DNA from: Gossypium raimondii
Taxonomy: Eukaryota > Streptophyta > Magnoliopsida > Malvales > Malvaceae
Assembly: GCF_025698545.1 (NCBI RefSeq)
Contig: NC_068577.1
Location: 4,001,501 to 4,065,500 of the forward strand
Reading direction: 5' to 3'
Length of the DNA stretch: 64,000 nucleotides
In this document: piece by piece, positions 23,590-36,369 of the stretch
How the letters are laid out: each line of letters begins with the position of its first letter
How positions within the stretch are numbered: the first letter of the stretch is position 1
Notes under the pieces: model-generated
Told to the model about the DNA's origin: nothing
Databases searched by the model: none
What the model saw: only the letters and a program-made list of their open reading frames with translations
Made by a program: the position numbers and the translations under genes

Positions 23590-26140
23590 GGGTGACGAAA
23601 CCGTTTTTTTTAAAAACAAAAATTTGGTTGTCGACTTTCAAAATTAAACTGGAGTCGCCACTGATCCTTTATTAAGGTGTGATCGGCTCACCTTAAAAAT
23701 TATTTTGGTCTACGAATTTTGAGAAAATGAGTTCGGGAGTCAGTTACGTACGAGGAAGGGTTAGCACCCTCGTAACGCCCAAAATCGATACCAAATTGAT
23801 CATTTAATGTTTTAGTGTCGAAGGTTAAAAAGATTTTAAAATCAGCTCAAATGATGGAATTTGAAAAAGGATAATCAATTGTTCAAGTCATGTAAAGAAA
23901 TCGAGTCCCAATACGTTAGGGTACAATCCCTCATAATCCCCAAACTTTGAATATCACTTTATTTTATGCGAAAATCTTCATTTCGAGAAAGTAACATGCC
24001 ACACCCAATGCGTTAGGGCACGACAAGTTAAGTTCCCAAAAATGATTTTTATGCTCATGCATTTTGAATAAAGAATATTCTCGGTCATTTAAGATTAACA
24101 AAGAAAATCTGAACCCAATACGTTAGGGCTCAATTTCCTTTGAAAATCCCCAAACTTCGAATAATGTCTTTATTCAAAAAAAACCTTCGAATCAAGAAAA
24201 TAACTTTGATGAATGGGTAAAACCAAAATATATTTTCGAAAGGGTATGTTAAAAAGTTAATATACAATATGATACATATACTTTATTTTACAGCATATAC
24301 GAATAAATATTTACAAATATATATATACAAATACAATATACCAAGAAATTGACAAACATGTATACGCATATACTTAATGCACATATACAATGATACATAT
24401 AAAAGATGGAAGGAAAAAAATGCATGTATGTATGAGTATGAAAATCGTAAAAATAAAACAAAAGTATAAAGATATGCATATGTGTATATATTTACAAAAA
24501 AACAAAAATGTATAAGTATATATAAATTGGTAAAACATGCAAATATGTATACGTATATTAAAATACTTATATCTATGTACAGTACGTATATACATAAAAA
24601 ATGGAATAGAATAGTAAAAAAATATTTTAAAAAAATGTATATGCTATAGGAAGTGAATGTACATTTTAGAATATGTATGTACGGAAAAAATTATGAAGAA
24701 TAATATATATGTATATATATATATAAAAAAATATGTATTCATATTTACAAAAGGAAAAAAACTAAAAATGAAAATATTTATATATGTATATAAAAGTTAG
24801 GAAATATAATAAAACCTATGTATGATATATGTATAAGTAATATAAGACAATATATACATATTATATAAAGACGTCGCATGCATATAAATATAAAAATAAT
24901 ACAAATAATACAAATAGTAATAAACAATAATGAGAATAATGACAGTAAGCATCGATTTTCTTTTTCTAAAACAAAAAAAACAATTGAATTGCAAAAACAA
25001 AATAATCAAAAAAAAATGAAATTAAAATAAAACGAAGGACTAATCTGCCACACGCACATTACATGGGGGGCCAAAATGGAAATAATCCCTCTCCCCAAAC
25101 GGTGCATTTAAATAAGGATCAAAATGAAACAAAAGCAAAGTGTGCGACCACATTTAAAAGAAACAAAAACTGATTTAAAAACGATTTTAAAACTTGAAGG
25201 ACCAAATGCGTAAATGGACCATTTAAAGGAATACACGCGGATCCTGGAACCGGGTCGGGTCGGCGCGCGGATCTCCCTAACCAAACGGCGTAATTTTTGG
25301 GCCACTAAAACAGGCCCTAAACGACGTCGTTTTATGCCTGTATAAAACCAACATCTTTTCCTAAAACCATTCATTTTTTGCCATTTTCTTCAAAACAAAA
25401 ACTGATGAACCCTAGCTTTCTCTGCTAGGGTTCCAACTTTTAGCCGCCGCCGCCGCTCCAAACCCCGATCTCGGCCTGGCCTCCGATTGCGACGGAGACG
25501 GCGACGATCCAACAACTCCGACGAAAAAAGGTAAGTTTTCTCCTCTTTTTCTTTATAGCTTAAGCAAAAGTTAAAAAAAACAAAACAAATAATCTAAAAA
25601 AACACCGACAGAATAGGAAGAGAAAAAAAACCTTTTATTCAAAAAATTTTCTCTTTCAATTTCTTTTCTCTCTATTTTCGTATCCTTTTTACCCTGAAAA
25701 ATCCCCCTCTTACTTGACAATCTTTTCGGCTTTATAGCCGAAACGAAAATAAAAAATATAAATATTGTTCCCCCAATTTTTGTTATTCTGTTTTGTTCCC
25801 CTTTTCTTCTTTGTTTTCTTTGTGTTTGTTGCTGCAGGTATTGCTTGGAGAAGAATGCGCGCGACGTGCGTGGAACGGCAGATGCGACGTGCGGGAGCGA
25901 GGGGCGCAATATGCGGGGGCGGTTGCAGCTTGCGGCAACTGTTAGTGGCTAGGAAGCTAGGGTTTTTTTTTTTGTTTTAGGCTGATGGGGCTTGGGTCAA
26001 ATGGGATATTTGGGCCTTGATGGGTTTAGGCCTACTAGAAAAAAAACTGGATGCATGCTTTGTTTTGTGCGGGCCCGGGCATTATTGGGCTTGTACAATG
26101 GGTTTATCCTTTTTATACAATATTAAGGTGGTATCAGATA
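23590..26140 (+). repeat. Unclassified repetitive block with promoter/leader-like part
   Basis: The first part (about 23630-23800) contains GAGTCGCCACTGAT and GGGTTAGCACCCTCG motifs, which I recall from high-copy repeats in several dicots. It is followed by a degenerate tandem repeat around ACGTTAGGG (cores near 23913, 24011 and 24121). Next come about 800 bp of AT-rich sequence with TATATGTATA runs (24240-25020). At 25321-25332 lies a CGACGTCG palindrome, followed by TATAAAACC at 25341. A GC-rich leader with AACCCTAG follows, then a GTAAGT donor at 25531 and a TGCTGCAG acceptor ending at 25837. This order resembles a long terminal repeat or a captured gene 5' end. No protein domain is recognised, and no ends or duplication were found. 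Confidence 0.5.
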
Positions 26141-27200
26141 ATATAGCTTGAATCCGTACCTATTTATCGCTCTATTTATATTAACACTTTAATTTTTCTA
26201 AGTTACAATTATATCCATTATTATCATCAAATTATATTTTAGTTATTTATATTTGAAATATTACATTTTAGTCATTCACGTTATCTGCGGTTACCATAGT
26301 GATAGTTTAACTTTTAATTTGATATATTTTTAAACATGATTATCTACTATGTTAATTTTATCAAGCTATGAATTGAGGAATAGATGGTATAAAATGCTTT
26401 GCCCTAATAATATGGTGTCTTGCATACTCCATAAATATTTAATTTCATCATAATAGCAGAGAGTTCACAAAAGAACTACAAAACATAAAATCAAATATTA
26501 ATTTATTTATATAAAAAAAACAAAACATCAATTAAATAAGGATAAATTTCACCTTTGATCCCTTATTTATTTGTGTGCTTTATTTCGTCACCTAAATATG
26601 AAAACATTCGATTTAATCTCCAACATTAATGAAATCAATCTTGATGAACTTGTATCGTTTTGGATTTATCGATGTTTTAAATATTTTCACCCACATATAT
26701 ATAGTCTAATTTTTTGTTTTTTAATAAATCATATATTACTTTGATAAAAATATATTATATATTATATATAAAGACAAATATATTTCAATTACATACAAAT
26801 AAATATATTTATACGTAAATATAAGTTTTAAAATTATTAATTAAGTTCGATAATTTAATTTAATAGCTTTTAATTTTAAGTATAGTTATAGAAAATTCAA
26901 AATAGTTGTGATAAAAAAATTAAAAATTAATTTAAAATATTAAAATTTTGTATCAACCGATATGGGCCGATACGTACCGATATAAGCTAGTATTGGCCAA
27001 AATGGGCTGGAACACATCGAAATGACTGAAATACACTAACATTTTAACCAAAACAAAATATAAACTTTTTGATACCAATTTAAGACCAGAACAGTACATA
27101 CAGGCTGGTACTACCGATACAGATACAGCACATACTACCATGCATCTTATTCCACATGGACGTTTTGGTGAATTAATTGTTCACCTAATTTCTTTTCTTT
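26141..27200. other. AT-rich intergenic DNA with repeat fragments
   Basis: No gene. About 26220-26330 resembles one arm of the MULE-type MITE at 36370-36795 (TTAGTTATTTATATTTGAAATATTAC-like text). About 26815-27125 contains CCGATA-rich sequence related to 18930-19150. Confidence 0.5.
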
Positions 27201-27206
27201 TATTTT

Positions 27207-27640
27207 TTATTTATCATAAGAGTTAAAGATATGACGTTCCCTTGCGGCCTCAGCACATAAATAGGGATTAAAGAGTCCGGTGGGTATTGACAAGAACACC
27301 AATAATAACTCGATCCTACAGCATCCGTAATTGAGGGATTTGAAAATTTGCTCCCAAGTCTTGCAACGATTACCCTCCCTAAAAGTGTGCATCAATTTGG
27401 AGTGTTCAAACTGATTAAGGAGAGTCCTATATTCATATACTAATGTGTACAACAGTAGGTTGGTCATGACATGCTTCGTAAATACATAAAAACCAATTAC
27501 ATTGGTAGCATCAACCTCAGCGCATAGGGAAATATGTCTGTAAGCTTCAAAAATCCACTCGCCCCTACCATCACTTATGAGCATGCCAGCTCCTGCTTTA
27601 ATTTGTAACATCCTTGATGGGGCGGCTGCCACTTGATGCT
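27207..27640 (-). pseudogene. RNase H-like fragment from a LINE-type element
   Basis: A minus-strand frame of about 141 codons has features of the plant LINE/RVT_3 RNase H domain. These are GAGMLISDGRGEWIFEAYRH near its start and HTFREGNRCKTWEQIFKSLN further on (the family usually has REGNRCADWLA). The central acidic residues and the upstream reverse transcriptase are not found. It is a decayed fragment and not a host gene. Confidence 0.55.
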
Positions 27641-28640
27641 ACGCCCATGCTTGTTGAGTTACTGGGATTTGGGCAACTCGGTTGTTGAAACTACAAAAGC
27701 AAAAAGAATTTTCCATCTGCCCCTTGGCCACATAAAAGGTTCCACCAGCGTCGGGTAAATTTCCCATTCTGACTTTGCACCATCACTACAATGTCTCTTT
27801 CTGCTAAAACCCAGGATTCAAAAATAGTAAAAGCAAAAGACCGTCGGTTGCTAGGGACTTGATTACATTTGATTAGTAGGTTTTGATCTTTTCGGGATTA
27901 TAGATTTAACTTTAATGCCTTTAAGAGCTGATTTCAGTTTTGGGTGTGTAATCAATAGAGCTGATTTAGATTATTTTTCTTCCACTGGAAGTGGATTTGA
28001 GGGAAAGTTTCGATTTATGAATAAACCCACAATGCACCTGCCATTAAAGCCATCTGGAAAAAATGCAATGATTAAGGAACCAAACACGTTGGGAATCATT
28101 TTTGAGGTTTGCAAACTTCTAAGGGCATTGAAAATTAAGTGGCAAGCACGACAAGGTTTCAAAGAGCTTTGATTAGGTATTTTATCAAACACCTAGCGTA
28201 ACATCTAAAAACCCCACAAAACAGCATCCAGTATAGCTACGTCCCATGTAAAAAGTACAAACAAAATCATATCAGTAATTGAATCTTCCCTTTCTAAACT
28301 CTTCCCTGCCACTTCACCATCATATCTATCAAATGAAAACGTTTCTTATAATCGAAATTCAAATCTGATTGTCACATACGGATCAGTCTAAAGGAAAACT
28401 AAATAGTGGTTGAGCAACCAAACAAAAACATGAAAAGCAGAATACATATATCAAATAAAAAACCGATGTAATCTAAGGAATGAGTCTAAATTAAGATAAA
28501 AGCAAAACAAACATTTGAAGTCTGAACCTCAGTCATGAGCTAATTTTAATCCACGAACATAGCAAAACTTAATTCAAAATGAACATAAACATAGTATCTC
28601 TTGTAAAACAAAACGAAGTTTCGCGAACAAACCATAAAAC
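27641..28640. other. Intergenic DNA before RPS16
   Basis: A plus-strand frame of 85 codons at 27915-28172 has no recognisable domain and is probably fortuitous or part of a repeat. The stretch nearest 28640 should be the 3' UTR of the minus-strand RPS16 gene. Confidence 0.4.
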
Positions 28641-28644
28641 TTCT

Positions 28645-29085
28645 TCAACGGTAACTCTTCTGGAACCTTGCCCTAGCACCTCTTCCACCGAATTTCTTGG
28701 GCTCGCACCTCCTCGGATCAGCCACCAGCAAAGTCCTATCGTACCCGACTAAGATATCCTTAATCTCCTTCTTGCTTTGCTCATCGACGTACTTCTGGTA
28801 GAAAGCGACGAGGGCCTTAGCAATGCTTTGACGGATGGCGTAGATCTGAGAAGTGTGGCCTCCGCCTTTAACACGGATCCTCATGTCGACGCCGGCAAAA
28901 CGCTGGCGGCCGAGGAGAAGAATTGGCTCGACGGCCTTGAAACGGAGGATTTCGGGCTCAACAAGCTCGATAGGACAACCGTTAATCTTGATAAGCCCAC
29001 GGCCTCGCTTGCAGTGGGTAACCGCCACCGCCGTCTTCTTGCGGCCGAAGCATTGCACGGATTCGATCGGTGCTCTTTCCGCCAT
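28645..29085 (-). CDS. RPS16: 40S ribosomal protein S16 (uS9)
   Basis: An uninterrupted 146-residue reading frame, the normal length for plant S16. It encodes ribosomal protein uS9, a component of the head of the small subunit whose C-terminal tail reaches the P-site tRNA. Recognisable segments are [20 protein letters not shown] at the N-terminus, [38 protein letters not shown] and [17 protein letters not shown]. The invariant basic C-terminus is [14 protein letters not shown]. The final Tyr-Arg is conserved in uS9. The gene is intronless in the coding part, as plant S16 genes often are. It is preceded by a TATA box and telo-box motifs. It looks intact and expressed. Confidence 0.97.
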   Translation of the reverse strand: MAERAPIESVQCFGRKKTAVAVTHCKRGRGLIKINGCPIELVEPEILRFKAVEPILLLGRQRFAGVDMRIRVKGGGHTSQIYAIRQSIAKALVAFYQKYVDEQSKKEIKDILVGYDRTLLVADPRRCEPKKFGGRGARARFQKSYR

Positions 29086-29093
29086 TTTTTTGT

Positions 29094-29215
29094 TGAAAAC
29101 CCTAGCGAATGGAAAATGAGAGTGGCTTAAAAGTAGTTATATATGGAGTGGGTTAGGGTTTCTGATTTCTGAAAGGCTAAACGGTGCGTTTTAAAAGCTC
29201 AAGACCTATTGTGGG
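29094..29215 (-). promoter_or_regulatory. RPS16 promoter: telo-boxes, TATA, site II-like motif
   Basis: Reading the minus strand, a CTAGGGTTTT telo-box lies in the 5' UTR (about 29094-29105). A CCATATATAACT TATA region is at 29136-29146, and an AACCCTAACCC telo-box is near 29151-29161. A TGGGCT-like site II motif sits at about 29206-29215. This set is the established signature of plant ribosomal protein genes. Confidence 0.65.
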
Positions 29216-29600
29216 CTATAACTCGGCAGGTTTAGTATAGGAATAGGGTCCAATTTAAGACATTAAAACCCAAGCCAGGCTTGAAAGTCCAAATACTTAT
29301 ATGAATATCTATATACGTAATCTAAAATATTTATTTAGAAAAAAATTTAATTTAACAAATTAACTTTTTACTATTTATTATATTATTAAATTGACATTAA
29401 AATAATTCATTAATATATAATTAATTATTATTTGATAATAACAAAAGTGATATTAAGAAACTTTTAATTCATTGAATATAATTGAGTAAATTAAAATAAT
29501 AATAATACACAAATTTTACGTAGATTATTATTATATGATAATACCAAAAGTAATTTAATCTATGTTGTTTTTTAAGTTATTATCACTTAAATAGTGTTAT
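29170..29600. other. AT-rich intergenic DNA between RPS16 and the copia relic
   Basis: Nothing recognised apart from the RPS16 promoter at its left end. The rest is AT-rich. Confidence 0.5.
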
Positions 29601-30424
29601 ACTTATACCAAACGTTTTGCAATGGCCGATGCGAAGTCAGACGCCCAGCCGACTGCATTAGGTTTTCATATTTCTTTAGATGACTGTCCTAAGACAGAGG
29701 AAGAAAGAGAGAATATGAGTAATGTTCCATATACTTTGACAGTTGGAAGCCTTATGTATGTGATGCTTTGCGCACGTCCAGATATTTGTTTCGCAGTAGG
29801 AATGGTTAGTTAATATTAGGCGCATCCAGGTCTCAGGCATTGACAAGTTGTAAAACATATATAAAGGTATCTTAAAAGAACTAGAGATTATATGCTTGTG
29901 TATTCTGGGGAGAACCTTACTCCTATTAGATACACAGACTCAGACTTCCAAACCTGTAAAGATTCGATGAAATCGACGCTAGGAAATGTATTCGTTCTAG
30001 ACTGTGGAGCCATAGCATGAAGAAGTATAAAACAAACTTGAATTGCTGACTCTATTATGGAGGTTAAGTATGTGGCTTCTTCTGAGGCGACGAAAGAAGC
30101 AATATGGCTTCGAAATTTCTTACTCGATCTTGAAGTTATTCTTGGTATGGAAAAAACTATAACACTGTATTATGATAACAATGTTGCAATAGCTAATACC
30201 AATGAAATGAGAAGTCACAAGAGGAAAAAACACATTGATCGGAAGAATCACTTGATACGAGAGACAATAGCCGAAGGAATTGTAGATGTGATGAAAGTAG
30301 CTTCTGAAGATAACCTTGCGGATCCGTTTACTAAGACTCTTGTAACTAGGAGTTTTAACAAACACGTCGAAGATATGAGCATGCGAAACATGACACATTT
30401 ACTTCACTAGGACAAGTGGGAGAT
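29600..30424 (+). mobile_element. Ty1/copia 3' pol relic
   Basis: The end of a copia polyprotein is visible: the reverse transcriptase tail (YTLTVGSLMYVMLCARPDIC) and RNase H segments (YTDSDFQTCKDSMKS and EVKYVASSEATKEAIWLRNF). The typical terminal text DNLADPFTKTL follows. A purine tract AGGACAAGTGGGAGAT precedes the LTR-like sequence that starts TGTTGGG at 30425. The 5' half is absent and the relic is broken in several places. It is a fossil. Confidence 0.85.
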
Positions 30425-31155
30425 TGTTGGGAAATGTGACCATATTGTAATAAACATGTAACTATTTTCTATTTATTTGACCGATGAATAAATAAATAAA
30501 GTTAATTTCACATTTCACTATTATGCTTTTTGTATTTATGTCTTTTATATTTTGCATGCATAGTGAAATTGTGACAAACAAATATTAGCTCATTGATTAT
30601 CTCAGTTCAAACTGAAGATAAATGGCATTGTAAGAACGATTACATTACGAGAAATACAATTTACTTCTGTAGATAATCTAAATGAGTCCATAATCCCGTA
30701 AAAGAATCAAAGTGAGCATTTGATTCAAATACTGAGAAAGACTATTATGTCGTCTACAATTCCAATTGGAGAGATAACTAGTCTTGGTTATCGGAGCAGT
30801 TGACTCCACGAGTAGAGAAATAGATGTATTCATTGATAGAATGATACATTGGACTAGATTCAAGATGAATTAATTCTAAATCCATTTGTGAATTAATTCA
30901 CTTGTGATGTTTATGGTGTGATTTACCTATATCTTGAGTTAGTCACTGACCATGCATATGCAACTAATGTGTTTTGATATAAGTGAAATCAGACCCGGGT
31001 TAATTTTGATTTGGCAGTGTACAAGTCGAAGGTTAGGAGTCTTCTTGTTTCTAAGCATAAATTCGACTCAGTTAATTCCCTACATAATTCAAGATAGGTC
31101 CATGGCGGGCTTTGGCAAAGATGGCGTTGTGGAAATATGAGTCAATGTGGAGATT
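30425..31155 (+). mobile_element. LTR-derived sequence of the copia relic
   Basis: It begins TGTTGGGAAATGTGACC directly after the polypurine tract, as a 3' LTR would. A partial related copy lies at 41029-41151 continuing at 41579-41880. At its right end a second polypurine-like ATGTGGAGATT precedes another LTR at 31156, so material of two elements is joined here. The exact end of the first LTR could not be placed. Confidence 0.55.
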
Positions 31156-31585
31156 TGTTGAGTATGACTCCTATTTTAGTCAAATTTAAGAAATAATCTT
31201 CCAGTTAAACTCTGTTTATTTGTTTCAATCAAACTCTGATTAGTTTAGATTATTTTATTATTATTTGACCTATGAATTTAACCTATAAATAGGTTCTTTT
31301 ACAACCTTAGAAAATCACACCCATTAGAGATTATAACTCATAACACTTTTAGAAAATTTCGCGTTTACGTTTTGAGGGTTCTTTGTTTTCGAGTTTTCGA
31401 GGTTCAGTTTTTATCTCCATCTTTTGTACTCTTCATTCTTTTGCCATTATAGTAAAATTATCTTTGCCCGTGGTTTTTTTTATCCTCTTTGGAGGGGCAT
31501 TTTCACGTTAAATTTGTGTGTTCAACTTATCAATTTCTTCCGCTATTTTTACTTGTTCGTTGTTTAATCGGGTCGATCCCCAACA
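31156..31585 (+). mobile_element. Copia-type LTR (about 430 bp)
   Basis: It starts TGTTGAGTATGACTCC and ends GATCCCCAACA. It has a TATA-like CCTATAAATAGG near 31277 and a TTTTACAACCTTAG motif after it. It is preceded by a purine tract, so it reads as a 3' LTR. A second copy with its own 5-bp duplication lies at 41152-41578, which confirms these termini. Confidence 0.75.
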
Positions 31586-34242
31586 AATGTCTCTAAGATA
31601 CAACAAAACACTCAACACTTCCAACAAATTAGTAATAACGATTAATAGAAAAGTCCTTTAAATAAAAATCCAACATGTTTATCTTTCCATGATATAACAT
31701 TTCATAGAGATATTTTTAAGAGATACTCTTTTATAGGATTGTTTTGTTTTATAAGATAACTTTACATAAAGTTATGTCTTTATAAGATAACTTCATGTGC
31801 AAAAGTTACGTCTTTACGGTACAACTATTTGATCAATAATTATAATTTGTTAGACATTTCTAAATAACAAAATATTATTACCTCTATCAACATTATAAAC
31901 TACTAACAATCCTCCGCAAGTTTAAAATGTTGGTAACTTATTTTATAGTCTTTCACTCAAACAAATATTATATATACAAGATGATATCTTTCGATTTGAG
32001 CCATCAATTAAAAATAATTTAGAATTCTAATAAGTTGTGGGTGTCCAAAAATTGAACTACAACTCTTAGTATTTGAAGTGAAAGTACACCACACATAATA
32101 TTCATTCATATTTTAGTTAGAGGTCATTCACTTTTAGCACTATTATAGTGCTTATCTTATTCATAATAACCATTTACAAGAGAGATCCCACCTCTATTTG
32201 TTGAAGCATGATGCAATTTCCTAGGACTTAGAAAGTTTGGAAAACAGCTTAGATGGGATGGATCGTCTTGAAATGTTTAATGGTGGAAAACCTCGACCCG
32301 TAACAGTCTTAGCTAAAGAACCTTAGCTATATTAAAGCTAAGACATGTTTAACACTCAAACCACTAAAATCTCGGTATAAGGAAAGTCGCCACACTCGGG
32401 ATGGGGAACAGAGTGATAAGACAATTGGTGAACGCCACAAACCTTTCGGCTTGATAAGTTCGATTAAGAACCAAGAAAGAAAAATCTAACAAAGTATAAA
32501 TTTGATTAATAAAGTTCTAACCTCAAAATCTCATTGTTACAAGATATTTATAAACACAAAGATAACTACTCAAATTCGGCATCTAATGGTGTTCACACAC
32601 ACCATAAACATGTTCAATCTTAACATAAAGATATTCACACATAGGTCATTAAAAATGGTTCTTGAACTTGGTAGACGCATGCATAAACCGAATGGTCACT
32701 TCTTCCCCTTTGGTGCGTGCATGCATGCTTAGCCATGAAGAAACTCCATGTTCCATGAATTGGTCACCTTTAATTCCTCACCATCCCCTTTGACCGAATG
32801 TATAATGCGTAGGACATACATTTCCATTAATGATGTCATAATGAGATTGTTGGTTCATGAATTTGATGCATGGATCTTTGAAGTTTATTCCCCACTTTGG
32901 TGCATGTATATTCTCATTCAATGGCCAAATTTATGAGGCACATTCCCCTTTATTTGTTCATGAATTCTTCCTCATTAAGAAATGCATAAAGACATGTAGT
33001 TGAGCAACATTTGAATGGCCATAATGCATCTTCATTGAAGGCTGGTTCTTGAATGTTCTAGAAGCTTTTTGGTGCATGCATTCAACTAGATGAAAGGTCA
33101 CTCTTGGGCACCAATCGGTCACCTACAACCAATATAAATAGCCATCATACTTCGCAACAAATCATTCAAAAATTCAGCTAAGACTCATGCATAAGTAATA
33201 TAAACACAAGACACTACTTAGTTATTAACACACATGCACTAGACACACGCATATATGTAACATTTACGAGCAATGACCCAAACATGCTATCATATGCATA
33301 TATATATATATATATATTAACATGCAATGTGCGATAAAACACAACAACATAAAATGAACAACACACCACACACATATAATATGGACATATGACTCAAACT
33401 CACGCATAAACATAAATAACTCATGCAACACATTAAATACAATGTAAGATAATATCTATGATTAAATTAAAATGCAACTTATTAAAATAAGAAAAAATCC
33501 TTGAAATAGTTGGCCCAATAATCAATCAAGCCCATGAGATGTTTCATTTTGCACTTGGGTCCCTCGTGTTTGGGTCAATTACGACATCGTCGAATTACTC
33601 TGTACCAGGATGTGACCGGAATCACATCAAAGCAGCATCACTTCTTACATTTCTACAGATAAGAGTTCCTTTAATAGTTTCCATTAAACCTGTTTTAGAA
33701 TGAGTTTTACTAATGCATCACAAACATAAACAATAACTTGTTTTTACCCATTGAATTTTAAAATTAAAAGTTAATATTAATAGTTTGGTTCTCATTATCA
33801 ATGTCTAATAATATGGTTGAAACTCATTCTAGTTGTGGTACTACTAGTCAAACAAAATTATTTCCTTTGCCATTCATTATCTTAAATTAGAGACTGGATC
33901 TCTAATATAACCAATTCGTAGACTAACATGTCCAAAATATATTTTACAACATATTTTTGGACATCGTTCCTTTTTTAGGAAATAGTCGGCATTGGTTATG
34001 ACCGAACTCTAATTTTCATTCATATAAATTTTAACCATTCTATTTCCATAAATTCAACTTTAAGTTGGATAAACTTAATAAAGAAGTCATTCACTTTAAT
34101 CCTATAAGATTAAGAATCATTTCAATGACTTTTTCTTAATAAGATAGTTAAAATTATTAGATTGTATAATTTCATATTGTAAAATTTTACCAAATTTTAC
34201 TACATTATGGTTGTAAAATTATACCATGTGCAAAATGTAATG
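31586..34242. other. Repeat-rich intergenic DNA, no gene seen
   Basis: About 31725-31915 is similar to 35240-35375 in the same orientation (TTTATAGGATTG, then TTTTATAAGATAACTTTAC). This is a direct repeat about 3.5 kb apart that could be the remnant LTRs of an unrecognised element. No protein domain was found between the copies. An AT run lies at 33296-33319. Confidence 0.45.
33296..33319. repeat. (AT)n microsatellite
   Basis: About a dozen AT dinucleotides in repeat-rich intergenic DNA. Confidence 0.9.
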
Positions 34243-34953
34243 GCAATTAAAGTGAGAACTTTTAAAATGAGAACAATGAGAATTAAAATAATCGTAGCCA
34301 TTGAATCAAAATAAATGGTTCTATCTTATTAAAATAAAACCAACAACACTCAATTTTTCTCTTCTTTTCTTTTCAGTGTGTTATTAAAGTATCAAGGTGA
34401 TTTTTTTTTGGTAATCTTTACTTTCATATTTAATTTATTTTTTTAAGAAAATGGGAATTGGAAGCAATATATTAAGGTTATTAAGATTAATCAATTTGTA
34501 TATTAGATATGTGTTTTTTATTGAAAAATTGGTTGACCATTCCATTTTTAAAAATTGGGACTTTTACATTGGTCGAGTAAAAAGTGAGTACTTAAAATCA
34601 ACCAATAAAAAATTTTAAATTTTTACAATGAAACGGTCTACCAATTTATTCAATCAAGTAAAACTATTACCTAATGCCCAATTTGACTAATCTTAAAACC
34701 CTAAACTCTTTCCATTGCATTTTTAAAAAATTAAATCTTAAAGTAAAGATTATCCAAACTTTTTCACCCTAAAACTTCAATTAGACGGTGAAAAGAAAAA
34801 TGAATGAAAAAATTAGGTGTTGCTGATTTTATTTTAATAAAGTAAGATAAATACAAAATTTAAATCTTAGAACTATTTATTTTTGATCTAATAACTAAAA
34901 TAATTTTGTTCTCATGATTCTTATTTTAAAAATTTCATTATAGTTGTTAATGC
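34243..34953. mobile_element. Foldback element with about 350-bp inverted arms
   Basis: The sequence from about 34243 is the approximate inverse of the sequence up to about 34953. Shared segments include TTAAAATGAGAACAATGAGA versus AAAATAAGAATCATGAGAAC, ACCAACAACACTCAATTTTT versus ATCAGCAACACCTAATTTTT, and GGTAATCTTTACTTTCATAT versus GATAATCTTTACTTTAAGAT. The arms nearly meet at about 34600. It has no coding capacity, and a target duplication was not identified. Probably a MULE- or foldback-type MITE. Confidence 0.65.
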
Positions 34954-35387
34954 AAGATGTACATCTTTTACTAAAAAAATGTTTAAATCAACAATCAAGA
35001 TATCATATGTATCAATACAGTAGTCTTTCATTCCTCCTTTCGATGAATCCTTAAAGGCATAGTAGCCACAAAATAATTCCTGCTTCATAATAAATGATAT
35101 TACAGCGTTAAGATTGCTAGAAAAATAGATTAAAAATTGAAACATGAAAATTAAAAAATAAGTTAGTAAAATATAAAGACTTTGAGACTCGGAATAATTT
35201 TCTTTAAGCATTCAGTAAATATGTCTTTACATGATATATAATTTCGTATGACTTTTATAGGATTGTGTTGTTTTATAAGATAACTTTACGTACAAAAGTT
35301 ATAATCCGATGGATTTTCTAAATAACAGAATATTATTACATACAAACATTATAAACTATTATTACAAAATGCAACTATACGATTCAA

Positions 35388-35611
35388 GAGAAGTGATTGT
35401 ATGAAACTGTGATTCCACGTCATCTTTATTTCTTTTTAATAGGAGAATGAAAAATCAGATTTTTCCTCCTCACTTTTAGCATTTTTAGTTGGATTTGAAT
35501 TTTTTTAAGAGGAAAAAGCTAAAAATCAGAAGGAGAAATATAATTTATCATTCTTCAAATAAAAAGGAATAAAAATAACGTGGAATCACAATTTCATACC
35601 ACCCATTCTCC
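35388..35611. mobile_element. MULE-type MITE
   Basis: A palindromic element of about 223 bp with long terminal repeats: GAGAAGTGATTGTATGAAAC on the left, GAGAATGGGTGGTATGAAAT on the right in reverse, both followed by TGTGATTCCACGT. The flanks are ACGATTCAA (35379-35387) and ATGATTCAA (35612-35620), a 9-bp duplication with one mismatch. That length is typical of Mutator-like elements. Confidence 0.75.
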
Positions 35612-36369
35612 ATGATTCAAAAGGTTGTTATACCTTTCCAGTTTTCACATTAATGTCGACAATGGAATTCGCCAAACTTTGGTGAATTTAATTTAATACT
35701 CTGATCCATCACTTAAATAAGTAAGCTGGCCCATATTTCTTTTACAATATACCAAAGATAAGGTATTAAATTAAGCATTTAATTCATAGCGGTTTCAAGT
35801 TTCAATCATTAATATATTTAAGTTGCTGTTTTCAAATAATTTTGGTCTTCGATGACTACATTAAGTACAAGTGAGTTCGAAACCTAACTTTCAGGAATTT
35901 TAGTGATGTTTAAAAGGGTCACGATTCAAATAGATAATCTGGAGGTAACTAGGATTTTATAAAAAAAATGTGATAACAAATTTCGATATCACTATGTTCA
36001 GAAGATTAAAATTTAAAGGTGACTAAATTAAAATCTTTTTAAATATATACGAGAAATCCTTTTAAGCAATTTTATTATAATTTTTATTATATTTATTCTT
36101 TTTAACACAATATTTAAATTCATTCATAATTCTTCCTCAATCTATAAATAAAAATAATACACTTTTAACATTTTAAAACTATTAATCGACGGTACTCAAA
36201 GGAAATTAAAGAAGAAGAAAAGGACCACTAATGTCGCATCTTAAACTTTTGCTTTTTAAGAAAAAAAGCATAAAAAGGATGGATAATGTACATTTAATTA
36301 AGCATTTAATTCATACTTGTTTCAACTTTCAAGTTTCAATAATACACGGTACTAAGTTAAATCGAATTT

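Noticed and set aside
27915-28172. Plus-strand 85-codon frame as a host gene
   Set aside because: No recognisable domain, no clear promoter or splice partner, and it lies in repeat-rich DNA. Left as unexplained intergenic sequence.
28777-29130. Plus-strand frames over RPS16
   Set aside because: Antisense shadows of the highly conserved ribosomal protein gene.
34921-35211. Minus-strand 96-codon frame
   Set aside because: AT-rich and hydrophobic by composition, with no recognised domain. It overlaps the end of a foldback element.
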